Part shown: positions 18,369-27,081 of the stretch, one piece after another
Numbering within the stretch: position 1 is the first letter of the stretch
How the letters are laid out: every line of letters begins with the position of its first letter
Assembly (NCBI GenBank): GCA_938020445.1
Contig: CALIIC010000168.1
Coordinates: forward strand, 1-46,596
DNA length: 46,596 bases
Source: an uncultured Flavobacteriaceae bacterium
Lineage (GTDB): Bacteria > Bacteroidota > Bacteroidia > Flavobacteriales > Flavobacteriaceae
Direction of reading: 5' to 3'
Program-made: the position numbers and the translations under genes
Notes under the pieces: generated by a model
What the model was told of the DNA's origin: nothing
Databases searched by the model: none
Seen by the model: only the letters and a program-made list of their open reading frames with translations

Positions 18369-18464
18369 TCAAGTAATACACAAGCACCCAATAGGTAGAA
18401 CTACAACGATATATGATCCAAGTATCAAGGTAGCCAATATTAAAATTGTGATAATCAATAGCAT
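18369..18464 (-). CDS. Possible 31-aa single-pass membrane microprotein
   Basis: A minus-strand ATG (18462-18464) starts a 31-residue frame that is almost wholly hydrophobic: MLLIITILILATLILGSYI, followed by VVVLPIGCLCIT and a TGA at 18369. It fits one membrane-spanning helix with little else. It lies in an otherwise empty 286-bp gap. Short AT-rich DNA can produce such frames by chance, so only conservation in relatives could settle it. Confidence 0.3.
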   Translation of the reverse strand: MLLIITILILATLILGSYIVVVLPIGCLCIT

Positions 18465-18525
18465 TTTATTGAAAAAGACACTTTATTTTCTTAAGTTACT
18501 TATTATATTAAATGAATTATAGATT

Positions 18526-18753
18526 ATGGACATAATAAATGAAGCATTGGCTTTTGAAAAAGCGAAAATGAGCAATATGTCAACAAGCGACAGAGTAGTT
18601 GCTTCAAGAGAAGCAAAACGCCTAATATTAGCATTAAACGAGCTGTATAAGCAGTCCAAAGACGCAAGTCTTATGGATATTATGAAACGATTGACCGTAA
18701 AGAAGAAGAAAATCGAAAAACGTTTAAAAGGAAGACAAGATCCGGCGTTTTAA
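18526..18753 (+). CDS. Hypothetical 75-aa helical protein
   Basis: A small, charged, all-helical protein (MDIINEALAFEKAKMSNMSTSDRVVASREAKRLILALNELYKQ...). It ends with a strongly basic segment (TVKKKKIEKRLKGR). There is no signal peptide, so it is cytoplasmic. I do not recognise a characterised family. The codon texture is like that of its neighbours and the frame is unbroken, so I believe it is real. It lies between the AraC regulator and the convergent photolyase-like gene. Confidence 0.55.
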   Translation: MDIINEALAFEKAKMSNMSTSDRVVASREAKRLILALNELYKQSKDASLMDIMKRLTVKKKKIEKRLKGRQDPAF

Positions 18754-18946
18754 GATATCGAATTATACCCTATACAGCATTTCTTAGGTGCTATGTGAGG
18801 AGTATGATTTTATCATACCCGTTGCAAATATTAAAATTGAACAGTTTAAAAAAGGAAATGTTCTGTAAGCATTTAGTGTAAAGTGCAGTTTGAAAACATT
18901 GCGGATTCCGTTTGAGTTTGCCAATTACGCGCCTATTTGTTTACAT

Positions 18947-20407
18947 TCACCTTGTTTTATTCACATGAGTTGCTAAAATTCGTCCTTTTTCGGCTTTAAC
19001 TGCAGGGTGTTCCCTATGTCCCCATATTTTATCTCTTGCCATTTTTGAACTCGTTTGTAGGTCTACAATAGGCATTGGATACTCTTTGCCAATGGTTACA
19101 CCGCAGAAGATTTGTTCCATAGCACTCATCAGCCAAGGCTCGTGAATATAAGCTTTTGAGACATTTGCAAGTTCTGGAACCCACTTTGCAATAAATGTTC
19201 CGTTTGGATCATGTTCCTGGGAATTTTTTACAGGGTTATAAAGGCGTACGGTGTTTATACCTGTAGTACCCGCTTGCATCTGAAATTGTGGGTAGTGAAT
19301 ACCCGGTTCATAATCTAAGAACTGACACGCTAAATAGTAAACGCCCTCTCTCCAATCTTGGTCTAAATTAAGAGTCAAGAAAGATACGACCATGGCACGC
19401 ATTCTAAAATTGATCCACCCCGTTTGTTCAACCGCTCGCATACAGGCATCTACAAGCGGGTATCCGGTTTTACCAGTCTTCCACGCTTTTATGAATGCCT
19501 CATTTTTTGTATGTGCTAACAGTTCATACCCCTTGTTGATACAATGGGTCTCGTAAGTACACTCAACTTCAAATTTCTGGATAAAATGACAATGCCAGTG
19601 CAAACGGGTTAACATTCCGGAAAATGCGGTGTCATTGGCAGTACCATTAGGATGCGTACCAACAAATTGAAACACCTGTTTTATACTAATATTTCCCCAA
19701 GCGAGATAGGGAGATAGCCTACTACAAGCTTTTCTGCTTTCAGTAGGTTTAGAAATGTGTCTGTGATAGTTAAAGCCTCTTTTATGAGTGAAAGAATTTA
19801 GGTAGCGCCAAGCATTTTCTTCTCCCGCAGGTTGATAGAGCTTGGGGTATTCTTCTAGTTTGAAAATCAATTCTGTAGGCAAAGAATACGGGTGTTCAAT
19901 GCGATGAAGCTTTGATACGGAATAACTGTTCTTTAGAATAGGGGCGTGCATTGTGGCATGCCATTTTTTGCTCCAAGCATCCCTATTTTTAATACCCCTT
20001 ATAATGCCATCACGCTGATATTCTGTCCAGATGATATGGTTTGAATTGCAAAATAATTTGATTTCTTTGTCTCGTAGCCAAGTAGTTTTTATGCCACTTT
20101 CCTGGTAGCTAAAAAGCTGTTTTATGTTATAATTTTCATGAAGAAAGGCAAAAATGTCAATTGCAGTTCCATAGAACAATTCAATACAACGATTGTATTT
20201 TTTTAATCGCTTGTCAAGTGATTTTATGGAATGATAAACAAATTGCAAATGCCTGGGACTTGTATCTGGATATTGAATAATATTGGGTTCGAAAAGATAT
20301 AGGATAACGTACGGAATACCAGCTTTTTCGGCGGTATACAGTGGTTTGTGGTCTTGTAACCGAAGATCACGTTTTAACCAAACGATATTAATAGTTTCCC
20401 GAATCAA
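18947..20407 (-). CDS. Photolyase/cryptochrome-family flavoprotein, divergent active site
   Basis: A 486-residue member of the photolyase/cryptochrome family. The N-terminal Rossmann part begins [16 protein letters not shown]. The FAD-binding helical part contains [71 protein letters not shown] and [25 protein letters not shown]. By eye-alignment to E. coli PhrB, the FAD-facing Asn378 becomes His (about 371), Trp382 and Trp384 become Phe375 and Met377, and Trp306 appears absent; Trp359 is kept (Trp352). It could be a DNA-repair enzyme with a rewired electron path or a light sensor. It appears monocistronic. Confidence 0.85.
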   Translation of the reverse strand: MIRETINIVWLKRDLRLQDHKPLYTAEKAGIPYVILYLFEPNIIQYPDTSPRHLQFVYHSIKSLDKRLKKYNRCIELFYGTAIDIFAFLHENYNIKQLFSYQESGIKTTWLRDKEIKLFCNSNHIIWTEYQRDGIIRGIKNRDAWSKKWHATMHAPILKNSYSVSKLHRIEHPYSLPTELIFKLEEYPKLYQPAGEENAWRYLNSFTHKRGFNYHRHISKPTESRKACSRLSPYLAWGNISIKQVFQFVGTHPNGTANDTAFSGMLTRLHWHCHFIQKFEVECTYETHCINKGYELLAHTKNEAFIKAWKTGKTGYPLVDACMRAVEQTGWINFRMRAMVVSFLTLNLDQDWREGVYYLACQFLDYEPGIHYPQFQMQAGTTGINTVRLYNPVKNSQEHDPNGTFIAKWVPELANVSKAYIHEPWLMSAMEQIFCGVTIGKEYPMPIVDLQTSSKMARDKIWGHREHPAVKAEKGRILATHVNKTR

Positions 20408-20483
20408 GGTATAATTTTTACTTTATAAGTGTTTTGAAAAGATAACGGATCGGAATAGTGATTTTTACAGCAAATACCATCCT

Positions 20484-21026
20484 TTACTCACAACTAGCTT
20501 GAGTGTCTTTATTTTTCCATTGGATCCAATATTCCTGCAAGCCTTCAGGCGTTTTTTTTAATTCGCTAATGGAGAGCGTATGTCCTGTCATCAACAAAGT
20601 ATTTAGTTCCGATTTTCTTTTTGCCAAGGCTGGGCTATGATTCCAACCCCCTACATGATCGAAAGAGGTATAGGCCTCGCACTTTTCATCAACTACCATA
20701 AAAGGTATTTTTAGGTGATAAACCACCTTTCCAGAGCCCATACCCTTGGTAGACATGTTAATCTTAGAGAAAGCTACCTTACAATAGTATCCTTGGTCAT
20801 AAAGTGCTTTCAGTTTATCCCCAACACTTCCCGCCATTTTGTTTGAAAACTGATGGGCTATATCGGCACCATGGATAAATTCGGGTCCGGTGTAGGTTCC
20901 TTCACAACCGCCGTCGTCGCAGTTGATTTGGGAATCATTTTGACGGCTAGTCTTGTTCTTAGAAGTACAGAACAAAGTAGAAACGATGGTAATTGCGAAG
21001 ATGACTAAAAACGTTTTCATGAGCAT
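20484..21026 (-). CDS. Hypothetical exported cysteine-rich protein
   Basis: A 180-residue protein with an N-terminal hydrophobic signal; the second Met at residue 3 (MKTFLVIFAITIVSTLFC) is an equally good start. The Cys after the signal may be lipidated, though the lipobox is not canonical. The mature part has CDDGGCEGTYTGPEFIHGADIAHQFSNKMAGSVGDKLKALYDQGYYCKVAF, with several cysteines spaced for disulfides. I recognise no family. It is divergent from the 21189 gene across about 160 bp. Confidence 0.6.
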   Translation of the reverse strand: MLMKTFLVIFAITIVSTLFCTSKNKTSRQNDSQINCDDGGCEGTYTGPEFIHGADIAHQFSNKMAGSVGDKLKALYDQGYYCKVAFSKINMSTKGMGSGKVVYHLKIPFMVVDEKCEAYTSFDHVGGWNHSPALAKRKSELNTLLMTGHTLSISELKKTPEGLQEYWIQWKNKDTQASCE

Positions 21027-21156
21027 AGATGGTTTAAGCTCCCGATTTGTGGGCCTATGTTTTGATTTATAGGATTATAAATAGGTTTTTTTATCAAAAA
21101 ACGCATATTCAATAGACGATACTACAAATCAAATAGGGCGCAACTTGTTTAAAAAA

Positions 21157-21164
21157 TAGATTTG
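21157..21164 (+). promoter_or_regulatory. -7 promoter element for the 21189 gene
   Basis: TAGATTTG matches the Bacteroidota TAnnTTTG element. It sits 25 bp before the ATG at 21189. No good TTTG lies at -33. It supports 21189 as the true start rather than an ATG at 21162. Confidence 0.45.
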
Positions 21165-21188
21165 GGGCATAAACAAAAATCTTACATT

Positions 21189-22466
21189 ATGAAAACAAAG
21201 AAATCAAATCTTAAACAAAAAGAAAACCATTGGGGTATTAAAAAAGCTTTTTTTATGTGCGCTGTCGTAGCTTTCACGATTTTTTCCTGTCAGAAAGAGA
21301 ACGAGCTAAATTCAAGTGAAGAGGCATTAGTGACCGATACGACCTTAGATTTTCAACAGCAACGAGAAGAAGAATTCGTCCAAAATTTCGTAAATGTTTT
21401 TGGAGTATTCTCAAGACAAGAGGAATTATTGACCGAAATAGGCGCTGCCGATGAACCCTTGTTACTGGATCATATTTTGGACGTATTGGGCAAGGAGTCG
21501 GGAACGACAAGCAAAATGAATCGTTTGGCGCTATTTAATGAAGAATTGACCAAGGAAACGAATGGGATGGAACGTACCGATGTGCTGTTTGATCTAGGCG
21601 CTTCCGGGGAAATCGATATTGAAAATATGCTATTTGCATTTTTGCCTGTGGGCGATGAAGACCCGTATATTGCCTATGATATCAATGGGAATCGACTCGG
21701 AGTACAAGAAATTGAAACAGAAAAATCAGTGCTGTTTTTTGATCGTTACGGATGGCACAGTTACTTAAATGAGATGGACGCCATCAACAAGGCCTATGTT
21801 TCCGAGGGAGCGTTGGATACGGAAGTATATGCAAAGGTGAAGGCTTGGCAAGACATGACCGAAGACCAGATAGAAGCCAGTTTAAAGGCAGAAATGGATA
21901 GAAGTGCTGAAAAAAACACGGCAGATATTCTTAGTATCGGAAAGGTAAAAGCAAAAAAATTAAAAGGAGGAAATAGAAGACCTGAAGTATATGCAGTAAT
22001 TACGGGGGTAGACGACAACCAAAAGGCGATGGCCATAAACGTTCCGCTAAAATACATCAAGGCCGAAAACGTGTACAACTTACCAGTGGGGGTCATAAAT
22101 AGAAAAAATGGCGTCACATTGGCAAAATGGAGCGATTTTGATATCGAAACAGTGAATGTTATTTTCTTTGAACGAAACCGAAAAGCCGGATTCTTTAGAC
22201 AAGTAATCAATTTTGTAAAAGGGCTCTTGGGAATCTTAAAGAAGTTCAAACTATTCCAAGGAACTATATTTAACAATGCAGAAGCCTTTGTGGCGGAGCT
22301 GGACAAAGTGGTGCCGACTGCTAGAAAAGACGATTTATTGGATATGTTCAGAATCAATTCCAAGGCAGGCAAACCAAAGAAAAAAGGGGAACCATTCCCT
22401 CGGAGAGCGGTGAAGTTAGGAACCAAAAAGAACATGGAGGTAACGTTCCTAAATAGGCAGGTTTAA
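21189..22466 (+). CDS. Hypothetical lipoprotein, 425 aa
   Basis: Starting at 21189 (MKTKKSN) leaves a lysine-rich N-region, a hydrophobic core (AFFMCAVVAFTIFSC) and a lipobox Cys near residue 34. The mature part is acidic at first (QKENELNSSEEALVTDTTLDFQQQREEEFVQNF) and lysine-rich at the end (KAGKPKKKGEPFPRRAVKLGTKKN). No known domain was recognised. It stands alone, with a good -7 box before it and a perfect terminator after it. It is probably a surface or periplasmic protein of this lineage. Confidence 0.65.
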   Translation: MKTKKSNLKQKENHWGIKKAFFMCAVVAFTIFSCQKENELNSSEEALVTDTTLDFQQQREEEFVQNFVNVFGVFSRQEELLTEIGAADEPLLLDHILDVLGKESGTTSKMNRLALFNEELTKETNGMERTDVLFDLGASGEIDIENMLFAFLPVGDEDPYIAYDINGNRLGVQEIETEKSVLFFDRYGWHSYLNEMDAINKAYVSEGALDTEVYAKVKAWQDMTEDQIEASLKAEMDRSAEKNTADILSIGKVKAKKLKGGNRRPEVYAVITGVDDNQKAMAINVPLKYIKAENVYNLPVGVINRKNGVTLAKWSDFDIETVNVIFFERNRKAGFFRQVINFVKGLLGILKKFKLFQGTIFNNAEAFVAELDKVVPTARKDDLLDMFRINSKAGKPKKKGEPFPRRAVKLGTKKNMEVTFLNRQV

Positions 22467-22492
22467 TTCATGTAGTTTGAATATTTAAGGGT

Positions 22493-22525
22493 AAAGCGGT
22501 AGGTGGGGGACCTACCGCTTTTTTT
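22493..22525 (+). terminator. Strong Rho-independent terminator
   Basis: A perfect 12-bp stem (AAAGCGGTAGGT with ACCTACCGCTTT), a GGGGG loop and a run of seven T. It ends the 21189 transcript. Confidence 0.93.
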
Positions 22526-22574
22526 GTATAGGCAAGTAGTTTCCTTCTATCGGGTCAAAATAGCTAACCCGCTT

Positions 22575-23171
22575 TCAACGAATCTCTTTTCTAAACTGTT
22601 GTATGTCCTCATAACCTGTTATTTCCAAAATATCCAATAAAGGAAGCCACCCTAGTTTGCCTTTTTTATAATAGTGGATGAAGAGCTCCCTAAAGTGACT
22701 CAGACGATTTGTTTCCGTCTGCAAAAAATGACAGCTTACTGTACTGCCATTGAACAGTGCCAATGATAACGTATTATTCAATCCGCTAGATTTCATGGGA
22801 GTTAAAAAAGATGAAGAAGGGTTCATAAAACTGCCTTTGATATCAAAGCCGTCCAACACTATTTTCTGAATTTGTGATAACGAATACACTGTATCTTCAA
22901 TAGTGATATGGGTCTGTTCAAAGACTAGGGCACCCTTAAATTCTCCAATTTCTTTTTCAGTACGGAAAAAATTAGCTACTCCTAGTACCGCGAAGCAGCC
23001 GATAAAAAGAAACCAAAACAGGATGCTAAATGTGTACAAATCGTAGCCAAAGGCGTATTCTAGAAACGTCAAGAACAGGGCAATTGCACCTAATACCAGT
23101 AGAATAAGGTATTGATGGGGAACATGTATCCCTGGCTTTTTTACAAAAATCGGCAAAGATTTTGGGGTCAT
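22575..23171 (-). CDS. Hypothetical membrane protein with two helices
   Basis: A 198-residue protein with two adjacent membrane helices (about 23-42 and 49-67: YLILLVLGAIALFLTFLEYAF and FSILFWFLFIGCFAVLGVANFF). A C-terminal soluble domain with a beta-rich part (FKGALVFEQTHITIEDTVYSLSQIQKIVLDGFDIKG) recalls bacterial PH-like domains. That is only a resemblance. The last residues are helical and basic. It follows the 23234 gene on the same strand with a 62-bp gap and may be cotranscribed with it. Confidence 0.6.
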   Translation of the reverse strand: MTPKSLPIFVKKPGIHVPHQYLILLVLGAIALFLTFLEYAFGYDLYTFSILFWFLFIGCFAVLGVANFFRTEKEIGEFKGALVFEQTHITIEDTVYSLSQIQKIVLDGFDIKGSFMNPSSSFLTPMKSSGLNNTLSLALFNGSTVSCHFLQTETNRLSHFRELFIHYYKKGKLGWLPLLDILEITGYEDIQQFRKEIR

Positions 23172-23233
23172 TTTACGTATTGGTACTCGATCACACAGAA
23201 TAAAAAATATACTTACTTGATGAAAAACAGCCC

Positions 23234-23758
23234 CTATTGTTTCGGCTGTGTCACTTTATTGGTATTTGCTTTCCGATATTCTGCCTCTTCCGTATTGGTA
23301 TTGGCGTCGACCATGAACTTCCAAAGACCGTCTTCCATCTTGATTATGGTAGAGAGTTTGCCATGGGTTTTGATTTCCGAGCCATCTTGTTCAAAGTAGG
23401 TTAATTCGTAAAACCCGTTGTCTAGAATGGTCTCGCCCAAATCTTCTCTATCGGTAATCTTAAAAACAAGCCGCATCGTTTGCCCGTTCTTTTTGACTTG
23501 CTCAAAAAACTTGGAAAAGTAGTTTTGGATGGCTTTGTTCCCATGAATCGAATTGGGATTTGACTGATCATATAAATTAAGAAGTACCGCATCTTTTACA
23601 TATAATTCTTCCAAGATGCCTCCATCCATTTCAATATAGGCTTTCGAAAAGTTTTCGTAAATACTATTTGGGGTGTTTGCCGTTCGCTGCGCATGCAGCA
23701 TCTCTACAAATGCGAACACACATAAGAATACACACCAAGAATAAACTGCATTTTTCAT
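23234..23758 (-). CDS. Exported SnoaL/NTF2-like protein
   Basis: I place the start at 23758 (MKNAVYSWCVFLCVFAFVEMLHAQ), because the longer frame to 23866 adds a basic stretch with no sense as a signal. The mature protein, about 150 residues, fits the NTF2/SnoaL-like (DUF4440-type) cone fold: IYENFSKAYIEMDGGILEELYVKDAVLLNL, NSIHGNKAIQNYFSKFFEQVKK, GFYELTYFEQDGSEIKTHGKLSTIIKMEDGLWKFMVDANTNTE. The last of these is the classic final strand pair. Such proteins bind small ligands or are catalytic; no function can be assigned. Confidence 0.7.
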   Translation of the reverse strand: MKNAVYSWCVFLCVFAFVEMLHAQRTANTPNSIYENFSKAYIEMDGGILEELYVKDAVLLNLYDQSNPNSIHGNKAIQNYFSKFFEQVKKNGQTMRLVFKITDREDLGETILDNGFYELTYFEQDGSEIKTHGKLSTIIKMEDGLWKFMVDANTNTEEAEYRKANTNKVTQPKQ

Positions 23759-24016
23759 GATTTTCCAATTTTGATTTACCGCTTTACAAGCTTCTTTTTG
23801 AAAGGTACAATTTTTTCTTTTTGAACATCTCATGGCGAGGGTCTTAAGTAAATTAAAAAAAATCAAAAAAAAATGTCCCCAAAAAAAACGAGCTCAGATA
23901 TATAGAAACACACATGAATAAAAAACGCATACAATGTACTGGTACGCTGTACTCGCCTTCAAAGAGAATACGGTAAAAGTATGGTATGTGTAGTATGAAT
24001 CAAATAAAGAGAACAT

Positions 24017-24220
24017 ATGAAACTGGGGCAACACCTTTTTAAAAAGGATCAGCCAATATGGGGAAAACCACTTATTGAGTATGATCCAGAGCGAATGAAT
24101 CAGGTATTTTCGGAAATCCCTACAGCCGAAAACACCGAAGAACTTCCATCGTTCCTACCGAGCAAATCGTGCGATATCTCCTTGGAAACCGAGCTGTATT
24201 TAATGCTCCACTCTAAATAG
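24017..24220 (+). CDS. Small soluble protein, first gene of the envelope cluster
   Basis: A 67-residue protein with no signal peptide and no recognised family (MKLGQHLFKKDQPIWGKPL...). It ends 6 nt before the next gene, so it is almost certainly the first gene of the operon running to 29044. Its size and placement would suit a cytoplasmic adaptor or regulator of the membrane protein that follows, but that is a guess. Confidence 0.6.
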   Translation: MKLGQHLFKKDQPIWGKPLIEYDPERMNQVFSEIPTAENTEELPSFLPSKSCDISLETELYLMLHSK

Positions 24221-24226
24221 GATACC

Positions 24227-25444
24227 ATGGTATTTTCAGATCAAGAACTAAAAAACATGGCCTACCGGTCGGTACATCTTGGTATCGAACCGCGGGAGGA
24301 TTATATTTTGGACGAAAAGAAGATTCTTAATGGGTACAAATCAAAAAAGTACTCTCTAAACGAGCAGATAGGGGTGCTGGGAGAATCATTGGCGGATAAT
24401 ATTCGCAAAATGGAGATCATTCGGGGAAAACTTTCCAAAGAGGTGGTATCGCGAACCCGGGAAAGTTCAGAAATCATCCAAGAAGAAATAGACGCGTTGA
24501 AGGTTGAAATCGGAGCACAAAAAACGGGCATCAAAGAACACATTCGTAGGTGTCAATTAAATGGTGATACACTTGATTGCCCCTACAACATTGATGAAAT
24601 TACTACAATTGACGATTTTGAGCCAAGACAAGAAATTCCTCTTCCGGAAGTGAAAAAAAGCGCCAAAAGAATTCCTTTTTGGGCGCTCTACTTGGTGGAA
24701 GTGCTGTTTATTTTCGGAGAGGGGATCTTGTTTTATAATATTTTGATGGAGACCCACGATCTGCCCGTTATTATTTTGCGGAGTATCTTTTTTATCCCCA
24801 TTGTTTTTGCGGCGAGCTTTTTAACCTCCAGAAAGATTTCCCTTCGTTGGGTATGGCTTCCCATCATGTTGATTTCAGGAGTCTATGCGATTTTAGGATT
24901 TACGGTGTTCGAATGGTTCTTAGAATCACAGGCCTTGGATGAAACCCTTACTTTTTCGGGCTTCTTTATTAAAAATGGCTTCTTGATCCTCGGGGCTTTG
25001 ATGATGGTTACCCTAGCACTCTTTTTGACCAATGCGGTGAAAAGTATATACAATCACCAAGAACGGAAAAACCGTAAAAAGGATAAAAATAAGGCGCCCG
25101 AACCCCTTCCGGAACCAGTTGAAAAAACACCGCAGCAGGGAGATTTGGACCTGAAGCTGTTGGCATTAAAAGGCTCCCTTAAAAAACTTCGAAAACTAGA
25201 GGAAAAGCTCACTAACTCAAAAGAGGCCGGTAAAGACGAATTCAAACGTATCCTCGGCGATGTTTCCATATTGGAAAGCAAAACCGAGGAATTGTCGGCC
25301 CAGATCGGTTCTTTCTCGAAAGAGTTGGACACCCTTGAGACCAACTCTATGGAAGAATTGAGCAAGTACCGAGAGCACTTTGAGAACTATAGCAATGGGG
25401 GGCGACCTGTACAATGGAAAGGGTACGACTTCAGCCGCATTTAA
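24227..25444 (+). CDS. Coiled-coil protein with four membrane helices
   Basis: A 405-residue protein of unknown family. Residues about 30-110 form a charged coiled coil (KSKKYSLNEQIGVLGESLADNIRKMEIIRGKLSKEV...). A CxLNGDTLDCP segment follows. Four membrane helices lie at about 145-170, 176-197, 204-228 and 240-262. A basic/proline linker (KNRKKDKNKAPEPLPEPVEKTP) leads to a second coiled coil (about 305-390). Both coiled coils should lie on the same side of the membrane, probably the cytoplasm. It looks like a structural or signalling core for the cluster. The next gene begins 21 nt later. Confidence 0.7.
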   Translation: MVFSDQELKNMAYRSVHLGIEPREDYILDEKKILNGYKSKKYSLNEQIGVLGESLADNIRKMEIIRGKLSKEVVSRTRESSEIIQEEIDALKVEIGAQKTGIKEHIRRCQLNGDTLDCPYNIDEITTIDDFEPRQEIPLPEVKKSAKRIPFWALYLVEVLFIFGEGILFYNILMETHDLPVIILRSIFFIPIVFAASFLTSRKISLRWVWLPIMLISGVYAILGFTVFEWFLESQALDETLTFSGFFIKNGFLILGALMMVTLALFLTNAVKSIYNHQERKNRKKDKNKAPEPLPEPVEKTPQQGDLDLKLLALKGSLKKLRKLEEKLTNSKEAGKDEFKRILGDVSILESKTEELSAQIGSFSKELDTLETNSMEELSKYREHFENYSNGGRPVQWKGYDFSRI

Positions 25445-25465
25445 CAGATACAAAAAGCACAGCAG

Positions 25466-26197
25466 ATGAAAAAATGGATCACTCTTGTCATATGGGGCAT
25501 CATCACCTCGTTTTTGACAGCATGCAATACAGAATGTGAAACGGTCACAACACGGAACATTACGATTTTGGTAGATGCGACCGACTCGCTGCTGGTCGAT
25601 AAGGCGCAGTATGAATTGCGCAAGGAAAATTTCCAGGAATTAGTGAACGAAAAGCTTGGTCTTGAAGAACAGCCAAGCTGCTTTACCGTCAACTACGATT
25701 TTGGGTATATTTCTACCCATAGCTATTACAACCCGACCTCTACTCAATTGACCCAGACGAACTGGGGCGAAGCGAAGAACAAACAAGTATTGGGGTGGCG
25801 CAGCTTCTACAGTGCACATGAGGAAAATCTAAAAAGCCTTGATTCGCTGGGCAATATGGAAAACACCTCGCTCTTTCCGACTTTGATGAAGGCCATTGGT
25901 AAAACCGATGGGGTCATCGTGGTGGTAAGCGACCTGATCGAGAACAACCCGGCGGTTAATTTTTACAAAGACCCACCAACCACACCTGAACAAATGGAAA
26001 AAGCCTTTCAGAAAATGGAGGCCTATTACCTCCCCGATGCTGTGGGGAAAAGCGACGAGAGAGAGGTGCTGTTCATCGTAATGTCAGAACCCAAAAATTC
26101 GGCCGTGGTTCATAAGGCTAGGGCTTTTTGGAAGTATGCGCTGGAAGAACATATGGGGCTGCAGGTGCGCTTTGCAGACGGAATCTCAACACTCTAA
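25466..26197 (+). CDS. vWA-like lipoprotein with a MIDAS-type motif
   Basis: A 243-residue lipoprotein (MKKWITLVIWGIITSFLTAC, lipidated Cys20). After the anchor, TTRNITILVDATDSLL looks like the first strand and metal-ion adhesion motif of a von Willebrand A domain (DxTxS; Asp37, Thr39, Ser41). Later, TLMKAIGKTDGVIVVVSDLIENNP fits the strand and Asp loop seen around the second part of the site. The family as a whole is not recognised. A vWA domain in the periplasm usually binds a protein partner through a metal ion, so this may be the subunit that docks onto the membrane proteins or the PBP of the cluster. Confidence 0.6.
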   Translation: MKKWITLVIWGIITSFLTACNTECETVTTRNITILVDATDSLLVDKAQYELRKENFQELVNEKLGLEEQPSCFTVNYDFGYISTHSYYNPTSTQLTQTNWGEAKNKQVLGWRSFYSAHEENLKSLDSLGNMENTSLFPTLMKAIGKTDGVIVVVSDLIENNPAVNFYKDPPTTPEQMEKAFQKMEAYYLPDAVGKSDEREVLFIVMSEPKNSAVVHKARAFWKYALEEHMGLQVRFADGISTL

Positions 26198-26199
26198 AG

Positions 26200-27081
26200 A
26201 TGCCAGCGGTCGTTGTTTATTTATTGTTGATCGTGCTGGCAATCTTCGCCTGTGTCCTTTTTTATATTCCACGAAAAAATTGGTTCAATACCGAGGTGGC
26301 GAAAGAAGAAGGGCGCGGTACACTCATTGTACTTCTTATAGGAATAGGCACCAGCCTTGGCTGTTTTTTCTTTAGCAAACTGTTGTTTTCGGCCTTTTGT
26401 CTTAGTGTTGCCTCGAGTATTATCGAATACAATATTTTAATGAACAACGTTTACTGGGTCGGGGCCGAATTGGTATCCCCCTTTCGAACCTTCAAGTACC
26501 CGCTTTCTTATTTCGGACTTCATACGTTGTCCTATTTTGCAGGATTGTACGCAGTTTTGTACTGTTTGAGCAAGTTGAACATTACATCAAAGTATAATTT
26601 GGCACACGACCGCTTGAAATTGCAATTGATGTGCCTGGGGCTTTTCTTGTTTTTTGAAACCTTGCTCTATGTATCCTATCCTTTTCAAACCTTCGACAGC
26701 GCCTGGCGTGTCTTTCATAATTTCTTTGCAGTCTTTGTGGCGCGACTGCACTTCACGGTCTGTCTTTTTGTTGCCGCATGGATTCAGTTTCATGCACCAT
26801 GGGTAAAAATGGCCTTGGAGTCGAAAGTATTATCCATACGTTCGAATTGGCTTTCAAAAATATTTTCTACCACCCGCAATACAATTGTTTTTTTTATAGG
26901 TCTTGGGATGTTGTTTTTAGTCCCCGCCTACTTACGATCCTATGCCCCGGCCAATGCGGGCCTTGTACTTTCATTGGTATTCAATGGGAGTCTCTTGTTC
27001 GTTTTTTGGCGGTGGGTAACACCGGCCATGATACATTTGATGCGATTTATTACTGATTTTGAAAAACGAAAAACGATCTAA
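26200..27081 (+). CDS. Polytopic membrane protein of unknown family
   Basis: I start at 26200 (MPAVVVYLLLIVLAIFACVLFYIP), 2 nt after the previous stop; a longer frame would overlap that gene by 70 nt. This gives 293 residues with about seven membrane helices (roughly 3-22, 40-65, 95-120, 140-160, 170-195, 225-250, 255-275). Few charges lie in the helices, and a basic C-terminus (FITDFEKRKTI) is probably cytoplasmic. No transporter motif is recognised. It overlaps the PBP frame by 23 nt if that gene starts at TTG 27059. Confidence 0.65.
   Translation: MPAVVVYLLLIVLAIFACVLFYIPRKNWFNTEVAKEEGRGTLIVLLIGIGTSLGCFFFSKLLFSAFCLSVASSIIEYNILMNNVYWVGAELVSPFRTFKYPLSYFGLHTLSYFAGLYAVLYCLSKLNITSKYNLAHDRLKLQLMCLGLFLFFETLLYVSYPFQTFDSAWRVFHNFFAVFVARLHFTVCLFVAAWIQFHAPWVKMALESKVLSIRSNWLSKIFSTTRNTIVFFIGLGMLFLVPAYLRSYAPANAGLVLSLVFNGSLLFVFWRWVTPAMIHLMRFITDFEKRKTI

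Noticed and set aside
18279-23946. Shared GTACTGGTAC sequence at about 18279 and 23937
   Set aside because: Two copies of ten bases, at unequal positions relative to genes and without a conserved context, can occur by chance.
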